This document shows positions 14,706 to 19,555 of a DNA stretch of 19,555 nucleotides, in pieces; the stretch's first letter is position 1; every line of letters starts with the position of its first letter. Where the stretch lies: NCBI GenBank assembly GCA_017459225.1, contig JAFUDL010000141.1, positions 1 through 19,555 on the forward strand. The letters are read 5' to 3'. The translations under genes and the position numbers were made by a program. This DNA comes from Kiritimatiellia bacterium. GTDB taxonomy: Bacteria; Verrucomicrobiota; Kiritimatiellia; RFP12; UBA1067. The notes beneath the pieces were generated by a model. The model worked only from the letters and a program-made list of their open reading frames with translations. It did not search any database and had not been told where the DNA came from.

Positions 14706-17700
14706 CTATCGCATCAAGATCACGAGTCCAGACGATTCTACGTAAAGACCATCTTCCATCACGACAAACATGATATTGCGCTTCCCGTCGCGCGGAACGA
14801 ACTTGACCGTCGCATCAGGCTTCGTGGTCTCGTCCCACGAGATCACCGGCACGTCCTCCGGCACCTTGCGCCCGCCGAGGGTTACGCCTATCTTCGCGCC
14901 AGGTTCGAAGCGCAGCGTCTTCTCGCCCTCCGCGCTGGCGTTGAACGGCGAAACCACTTCCAGTGGCTTCGCCATGCCGCTCAGATCGATCGTCACGCCA
15001 TCATGCAGGGTCGCGCCGTGGTACAGCCCCGATTCGCCTGGATTGAACGATTCATAGACATTGATGGACGCATTGCCTTGGTTGTAATCGGGAATGGCCA
15101 GAGTGGACCTGTAGCCACTCACGGAGAAATTTCCCTCGATGGAAGAAGCGCTGTGTACCGTCAGCGTCACGTTGTTCGTGGCGATGACGTTGTTGGTGGT
15201 CGCGAACCAGCCGCCTTCCCTGATGAACAGACTGCCGTTCTCAAGCGTGGCGTTCTGAAGAGCGAAGAATCTTCCGCCAGCAACCCGCACCGAGAGCTCA
15301 TGTCCGTTGAGGTCGGCGTATGCCACGCGGTTGGAGCTGCAGATTCCGAAAGGGATGCCGGAACCGACGTCCGGCGTAGTCTTCATGTACGAATCCGAGT
15401 CGAGGCGAAGATCGGTGACGACGTCGTCGCCGCTGTTGCAGATCGTTCCACCGTCCAGCACGTACTTGTACCCGGTGTATCCGATGCGCTGCCCAAAGTC
15501 AATTGTTCCGCTCGTCCCGGTGTAATTGCCCGAGTTGTCGCCGCGCACAAGGACTTCGCCGCCCTTCTCGCCCAGCAGGTCGGAGTTGTTTAGCGATGCG
15601 GTTCCTGTGCCTACCAAGATCATTCCGGTAGTCACCTCCGTGCCGCCCACGTATGTCTGCCCCTTCTTCGAAAGCCGGATCGAGCCAGCTCCCGCAGGAC
15701 TTCCGAAAAAGAGGCGCATATTGCCTGCAAGCGTGAGGCCGGCGAGCTCAAGGCTGTCGCCCGCAACAGCCTCTATGTGCAACTCGCCCTGCGTGGGCTT
15801 CAGGTTGAAATACTCGAGCTGCACGAGCTCGAGATACGTGCCGTAGATGTCGGCGCCGCCGCAATTCTCCTCCAGGGTGATGCGGTAGCGGCGGTACGCC
15901 GTAGTGTTGGAGAACGAATACGTGCGGTGGGCGTTCGTGGACGGCCACAGGAACTCGCTGCAGCGCTTGTCCAGAAGCGTCCAGCTCTCGCCGTCGTCCG
16001 ATCCCTCGAACTTCCAGCGCTTTGGCATGCGTTTGATTTCGCTCTGGGGGCCGGCCCACATCCTGTACGCATCCACCACCTTGCCTTCGCCGAAGTCGTA
16101 CGTTACGACCAGCGGCCAGTCCGCCTTCGGAACGAGCACGCGCTTCGTGTTGTCGCCGTGCACGTAGTTGTTGTTGAAGAGATTGCTCGCCGGCGTGTTG
16201 CCGCCGTTGAAGAACGAGGACGACACGCGCGATGCGTCAGTCGTGGTGAGGTCAAGGGCGTGATCGACTTCGGCGTCCTTCACGGTGCAGGTGCCTGTTA
16301 GGGCACGCGCAGGAACGTAGAGGCGGCGTCCGCACAGATTGATCGTCGCATTCTCAGCCACGCGAAGCCTCGTGCCGAGACCGCGCAGGTCGCAGTCCGC
16401 CGCGAGAGCGCTGTTGGTCATGATGCAGTCGCCGCAAACGAAACCGCTCTCCACGGGAATCTGCACGTTGAGCGCGCCTTCCAGATACACGCGCGTCATG
16501 TCGCCCGGAAGGCTGTTCTCTAGCGTATTGCCAGCAGCGTTCTTGCATATCCAGTTCTGCGGGTTCGAGATATCTCCGTCGTTCGCACCACCGGTCCACC
16601 ACGCCTTCTCGGCTACGTTGTCGAGCCAGCCGTAGAAAAGCCCAAGCTCCGTGGCGACGGGCTGAACGCCGCCTGCAGCGGTGGCGGAGTCGAACTGGAA
16701 CGTGACGTCCACCGGCTTTTCCGTCCATTCAATCAGACAGTCGCCGACTGCGGGAGCACGCCCCGCGATGTCAATCGTGACGGTTGCGCCTTCGTCGAAC
16801 AAGACCTTAAGCATGCTTGGATTCGTGCTGACGCTCGCCACGTTGAACACGCCGTTCCACGACTTCATGTCGAAGGTGGAGCCGTCCATCATCTTCACGA
16901 ACGGAAAATTCTGCGTCTCAGTCCTGAACGTGCCGTGGACCTTGTACACGCCGCTCGCGGTGGCGGACGAATGCGCGGTGAATCCCGCACGCAGCAGAAG
17001 GTTGCTGACCGTCACGTCATGATATGCGCCGGTATGCGCGTCGATGTCGAACGTCGAATTGCCGGCACGCGTTTCTCCGTTGTTGAAATAGACGGTGTTG
17101 CCGCCCGTGCCGCGCACTATGCGCAGTGTTCCGTTGGATATGCCGGCGTTTATGAAGCGCGTCGAGTCGCCCACCGTCACGTCAAGGACGTGTCCGCCGA
17201 GATCGATGGATAGCGGCTGGGCGCTTACCTTGTAGAAGCCCACGGCCTTCGGAGACTCGAGAAACGAGTCCGCCGTGAGCGTTGTGTCGCCAAGCTGAAG
17301 GTGGTTGCTTGCCAAAGCGGCGCCAGTGTTCACCAGAGTGCCGCCGTTCAGCGTGTAATGATAGGGCGAGCAGCGTGTGGAGCCGTTGATGTCGAAGACC
17401 GCGCCGGCATCGACGGAGATGTCCGAACCGTTCTCGCCGAAGATCTGGTCTGCTAGCGCGATCGGCCTGAGCGTTCCAGCGGCGATGTGGTTTCCTCCCG
17501 AATACATCTGCCCGGCCTTTGCGGCCACGAACTCGCCCGCGCCCTCCTTCACAAGGCGAACGTTGCCGAAGATCGAGACGGTGGAGTTTGTTGCGGATTC
17601 GCCCGCCGGGACGTTTATGCGCAACTCCGGCGGAATCTCCGGCACTGCGGACGAGTCGAAGTACTCGAGCTGGACGAGCTCAAGATATGGGCCGTTGTTG

Positions 17701-18344
17701 GCCGTGCTCGTGTCGCTTGAATCCGTGAACGAAATGCGGTAGTAGCGGTAGGCGGTGGAGTTCGCGAATGCATAGGTGCGCGTAAGCTGGTTCTTGGGCC
17801 ATGTTTCTCCGTCCTGCGAATCAAGCAGCGTCCACGTGAGGTTGTCATTGGACCCCTCGAACGTCCATGTCTTGGGTCCGCGGGCATTGTAGTTGTTCGG
17901 TCCCCAGTACACCTTGTACATGTCAATCTTCTTCGGCGAATCCGCCCAGAAGTCATACGTCACGGCAAGCGGCAACTTGGACTTGTGCACAAGCACGCGA
18001 GTGTCGTTGTTGTTGGCATAACTGTAGGAATTGTTGAAGAGATTGATTACCGCACCGGCCTGGATCACCGTGGGAGTCCACACGCGCTCGCCGTTCGGGT
18101 CTGGCGAGGTGAGGTCTTGGGCGCCTGCGGTGATCGTGCCGTCACCGGCAAGCCCCTTCACGCTGAGGTTGTGTCCGTTCAGATCGACGGTCACTCCGTC
18201 TGCGATGGTGAGCACGCCATCGACCGTCTCGTCTGCGGAAAGTGTGTAGTTCGCGCTGATCGTGCGGTCCGCCGAATACGCCGACAACGCCGCCGCAGCA
18301 GCTGCCGAAGCGACCAGTCTCTTCACCACCTTGCAGTTCATCAT
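14706..18344 (-). CDS. Large secreted protein with two F5/8C domains in passenger-like modules
   Basis: A 1212-aa protein with a signal peptide (about 1-25, ending SAYSA). Two modules: the second opens at Trp583 with WTGGANDGDISNPQNWICKN, the same opening as in the three-module protein at 3216-7295. Each module contains one discoidin-like F5/8C domain (about 99-229 and 715-846) with signatures TYDF, PKTWTFEGSNDNLTWTLLD or PKRWKFEGSDDGESWTLLD, TAYRYYRI or TAYRRYRI, and LELVQLEYF at the end. PATR-like stretches follow (YSGGNHIAAGTL, YVGGTEVTTG). The C-terminus is DGLYVESSGLVILMR, with no barrel domain. F5/8C domains commonly bind glycans, so attachment to polysaccharide or mucin is a reasonable inference. 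The start at 18344 (MMNCKVVKRL) has AAGGA seven bases upstream and gives a clean signal peptide; the ATG at 18341 is almost equivalent; a GTG at 18431 is less likely. Confidence 0.87.
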   Translation of the reverse strand: MMNCKVVKRLVASAAAAAALSAYSADRTISANYTLSADETVDGVLTIADGVTVDLNGHNLSVKGLAGDGTITAGAQDLTSPDPNGERVWTPTVIQAGAVINLFNNSYSYANNNDTRVLVHKSKLPLAVTYDFWADSPKKIDMYKVYWGPNNYNARGPKTWTFEGSNDNLTWTLLDSQDGETWPKNQLTRTYAFANSTAYRYYRISFTDSSDTSTANNGPYLELVQLEYFDSSAVPEIPPELRINVPAGESATNSTVSIFGNVRLVKEGAGEFVAAKAGQMYSGGNHIAAGTLRPIALADQIFGENGSDISVDAGAVFDINGSTRCSPYHYTLNGGTLVNTGAALASNHLQLGDTTLTADSFLESPKAVGFYKVSAQPLSIDLGGHVLDVTVGDSTRFINAGISNGTLRIVRGTGGNTVYFNNGETRAGNSTFDIDAHTGAYHDVTVSNLLLRAGFTAHSSATASGVYKVHGTFRTETQNFPFVKMMDGSTFDMKSWNGVFNVASVSTNPSMLKVLFDEGATVTIDIAGRAPAVGDCLIEWTEKPVDVTFQFDSATAAGGVQPVATELGLFYGWLDNVAEKAWWTGGANDGDISNPQNWICKNAAGNTLENSLPGDMTRVYLEGALNVQIPVESGFVCGDCIMTNSALAADCDLRGLGTRLRVAENATINLCGRRLYVPARALTGTCTVKDAEVDHALDLTTTDASRVSSSFFNGGNTPASNLFNNNYVHGDNTKRVLVPKADWPLVVTYDFGEGKVVDAYRMWAGPQSEIKRMPKRWKFEGSDDGESWTLLDKRCSEFLWPSTNAHRTYSFSNTTAYRRYRITLEENCGGADIYGTYLELVQLEYFNLKPTQGELHIEAVAGDSLELAGLTLAGNMRLFFGSPAGAGSIRLSKKGQTYVGGTEVTTGMILVGTGTASLNNSDLLGEKGGEVLVRGDNSGNYTGTSGTIDFGQRIGYTGYKYVLDGGTICNSGDDVVTDLRLDSDSYMKTTPDVGSGIPFGICSSNRVAYADLNGHELSVRVAGGRFFALQNATLENGSLFIREGGWFATTNNVIATNNVTLTVHSASSIEGNFSVSGYRSTLAIPDYNQGNASINVYESFNPGESGLYHGATLHDGVTIDLSGMAKPLEVVSPFNASAEGEKTLRFEPGAKIGVTLGGRKVPEDVPVISWDETTKPDATVKFVPRDGKRNIMFVVMEDGLYVESSGLVILMR

Positions 18345-18460
18345 TGCCTTTTCCTTGAGGTAGTTGCAGAACCCCTCGTTCGTACATTCACGGGCCAAGC
18401 CACACAGCCTGCCAAAACCCGCAAAACTCACATTGTGCGGCAGAGAGATTCAACAGTTAC

Positions 18461-18490
18461 ATTCTACCAAAATGCGAACATCAGGCGCAA
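18461..18490 (-). promoter_or_regulatory. Possible promoter of the F5/8C protein gene
   Basis: Minus strand: -10 TAGAAT (18466-18461) preceded by TGG (extended -10) and a weak -35 TTGCGC (18490-18485) at 18-bp spacing. This would give a leader of about 110 bases before the ATG at 18344. I see no riboswitch-like fold in that leader. Confidence 0.5.
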
Positions 18491-18558
18491 GCAGAAAAGC
18501 ATTGAATTGAGTGAATTGGGCGCATCTGCGAAATTCACCGCCGGGCCTTCTGATAATT

Positions 18559-18572
18559 GGCAACAACTTGCC
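18559..18572. repeat. Small hairpin
   Basis: GGCAA and TTGCC form a 5-bp stem with loop CAAC. It adjoins the inverted-repeat element that begins at 18576. Confidence 0.35.
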
Positions 18573-18575
18573 TTT

Positions 18576-18682
18576 GGCGCACGGGCTAACTCGCCCGTGC
18601 CCTTAGCCCAATCAAAAACGATACAATTATATTAAGATTCTTGCAAAATAGATGGACAGATGCGCGGGCGAGTTGATGCGCC
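18576..18682. mobile_element. MITE-like element with imperfect terminal inverted repeats
   Basis: The left end (18576-18600) reads GGCGCA, six extra bases, then AACTCGCCCG-T-GC. The inverse complement of the right end (18662-18682) reads GGCGCA, two bases, then AACTCGCCCG-C-GC. Thus 6 and 10 bases match exactly in inverted order around an AT-rich core of about 60 bases. The left end also forms its own 8-bp hairpin (18579-18586 with 18593-18600). A minus-strand TATAAT lies at 18631-18626. No coding capacity and no clear target duplication are seen, so the mobile nature is an inference; a structured regulatory element is the alternative. Confidence 0.4.
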
Positions 18683-18702
18683 TGTCGCGAAGCAATCAGG
18701 TT

Positions 18703-18749
18703 GGGTGAGCGCGAAGCGCGAACTGCGAAGCAGCCCCCACAGCTCACCC
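18703..18749. other. Three-way-junction-like inverted repeat with GCGAAGC mini-hairpins
   Basis: GGGTGAGC (18703-18710) pairs with GCTCACCC (18742-18749), an 8-bp stem. Inside are GCGAAGC (18711-18717) and CTGCGAAGCAG (18723-18733), each a small stem with a GAA loop; a further GCGAAGC lies just outside at 18687-18693. On the minus strand the loops read TTC. No T-run follows in either direction. It is non-coding and lies downstream of the FISUMP gene. Confidence 0.55.
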
Positions 18750-18822
18750 GGAGGGAACTTGATTATCTGCTCAAACGACGCCATGGCAGAATGAATCAAA
18801 TGAATCAGAATAAATCGAATAC

Positions 18823-18839
18823 GCGCGCAATTCGCGCGC
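18823..18839 (-). terminator. Hairpin terminator of the FISUMP gene
   Basis: GCGCGC (18839-18834), loop GAATT, GCGCGC (18828-18823) on the minus strand, beginning inside the TAG stop codon and followed by a moderately T-rich stretch starting GTATTCGATTTATTC. It is probably an intrinsic terminator. Confidence 0.55.
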
Positions 18840-19555
18840 TATTCGGCAAATCCTCGCACGGGACGAACGGACCGCCCGTAGTAGCGGCTGCTGCCGCTCC
18901 GGCAGAAGTCGCTCGAATTGAAGTAGAGGTACCACGCGTAGAGGGAACCGCCCGAATCCGGCGTAGACGACCAGTAGTTGCCGTACGAGCCGGGGCTGCC
19001 GAGGCCCGAGTCGTAGCCGTAGCCGGCGGCCGGAAGGAAGATGCTCCTGTCCGCGTACGCATCCTTACCCGTCACCAATCGCCCGGACACGCCATTGGTA
19101 GTGATCCACGTGGTGATGCAATTCTCGATGAGGGCGGCGAATTCCGCGTCCGTTGGCATGCGCCAAGGAGCACCACGATGCGCCGTCGCCGCATCGTGCG
19201 CCGCCACGAGATTTCCAGTCGAATCGATATACCCTGCCGAGAAAAGCGCCGAATTGTTTTTGCGGTAGGTCGGACACGACGAAGGCGAGAATAGGCTACT
19301 GCTCATTTGCTCGCCCGCGCTTGATACCCACGTCACGCCGGAATAATAACCAGAGCCATCACCCCTTCCGTAATCAGTCCATGTTCCCAAGCTTCGGGTG
19401 TACCCCACCGTGTCGCCCCACCAGAAGTAGTAGCCGTAATCCTCGGGCTTGGAAGCACCCACGTTGCACTCCGCCCAGTACGGCCCGTTCTTCCACAACT
19501 GCACGCCGCCAAGGTCTTCATCGTCATCTGCACCGCCAAAGACCACCACCTTGAA
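18839..19555 (-). CDS. FISUMP-domain (Fibrobacter paralogous type) protein, 5' partial
   Basis: 239 codons remain open to the window edge; the true start lies beyond 19555. The visible part is nearly one whole FISUMP domain: VQLWKNGPYWAECNVGASKP, then YGYYFWWGDT, a central WRMPTDAEFAALIENC, FLPAAGYGY, NYWSSTP, and the closing SVRPVRGFAE. This domain, related to DUF1566 and C-type-lectin-like folds, is typical of exported proteins of Fibrobacteres, Bacteroidetes and PVC bacteria. An Asp/Glu-rich GGADDDEDLGG linker precedes it, so an N-terminal signal or other domain is likely missing. Function is not known; a surface or binding role is inferred. Confidence 0.85.
   Translation of the reverse strand, partial: FKVVVFGGADDDEDLGGVQLWKNGPYWAECNVGASKPEDYGYYFWWGDTVGYTRSLGTWTDYGRGDGSGYYSGVTWVSSAGEQMSSSLFSPSSCPTYRKNNSALFSAGYIDSTGNLVAAHDAATAHRGAPWRMPTDAEFAALIENCITTWITTNGVSGRLVTGKDAYADRSIFLPAAGYGYDSGLGSPGSYGNYWSSTPDSGGSLYAWYLYFNSSDFCRSGSSRYYGRSVRPVRGFAE

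Noticed and set aside
18621..18654. Promoter at the minus-strand TATAAT (18631-18626)
   Set aside because: No acceptable -35 at 16-18 bp and the nearest gene starts almost 300 bases away; noted only as part of the AT-rich core.
18432..18838. Small protein genes in the gap upstream of the F5/8C protein gene
   Set aside because: Short frames lack ribosome binding sites and overlap the inverted repeats; none shows a recognisable protein.

Overview
The window reads as a chromosomal segment of a GC-rich bacterium of the PVC group, most likely a Kiritimatiellota/Verrucomicrobiota member, perhaps gut-associated. This is an inference from content: very large secreted proteins built of repeated W-T-G-G...N-P-x-N-W modules with PATR-like motifs but no beta-barrel, a CotH-kinase protein, a FISUMP-type protein, and hexuronate catabolism genes. 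No 16S rRNA gene or other phylogenetic marker is present. Every protein gene and both tRNAs lie on the minus strand, so transcription runs from high to low coordinates.

Layout from high to low coordinates. At 19555-18839 is the C-terminal part of a FISUMP-domain protein that runs off the window, closed by a GC hairpin. At 18822-18432 is a non-coding stretch with an approximately 107-bp element bounded by inverted repeats and a cluster of GCGAAGC mini-hairpins. At 18344-14706 is a 1212-aa secreted protein with two large modules, each containing an F5/8C (discoidin-like) domain. At 14589-14419 are tRNA-Arg(ACG) and an initiator tRNA-Met behind one promoter, followed by two imperfect hairpins. 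At 14179-11310 is a coupled uxaB-uxaA pair (tagaturonate reductase, altronate dehydratase). At 11191-10190 is gap (GAPDH) with its own promoter and a terminator. At 10103-8922 is a MalY/PatB-type PLP enzyme. At 8820-7444 is a secreted GH28-like beta-helix protein. At 7295-2898 is a three-module passenger-like protein interrupted by one in-frame TAA, and at 2887-170 a secreted CotH-kinase protein translationally coupled to it. At 169-1 are strong hairpins and a 10-bp direct repeat.

How the parts fit. The GH28-like protein and UxaB/UxaA point to use of galacturonate-type (pectic) sugars: outside the cytoplasm a polysaccharide-active beta-helix protein, inside the reduction of tagaturonate to altronate and its dehydration to 2-keto-3-deoxygluconate, with GAPDH in lower glycolysis. 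The large secreted proteins look like surface or matrix proteins; one carries sugar-binding-like discoidin folds, the other forms an operon with a CotH kinase.

Most interesting points: the passenger-cotH operon is driven by an extended -10 promoter whose 17-bp spacer contains a run of seven G, a candidate for phase variation. The passenger gene carries a single-base nonsense codon 105 codons before its natural stop, and that natural stop overlaps the cotH ribosome binding site. The CotH protein shares the W-T-G-G...N-P...W module with the passenger proteins, suggesting one exported system. Both large proteins end in a similar short hydrophobic tail with a final Arg instead of an autotransporter barrel.
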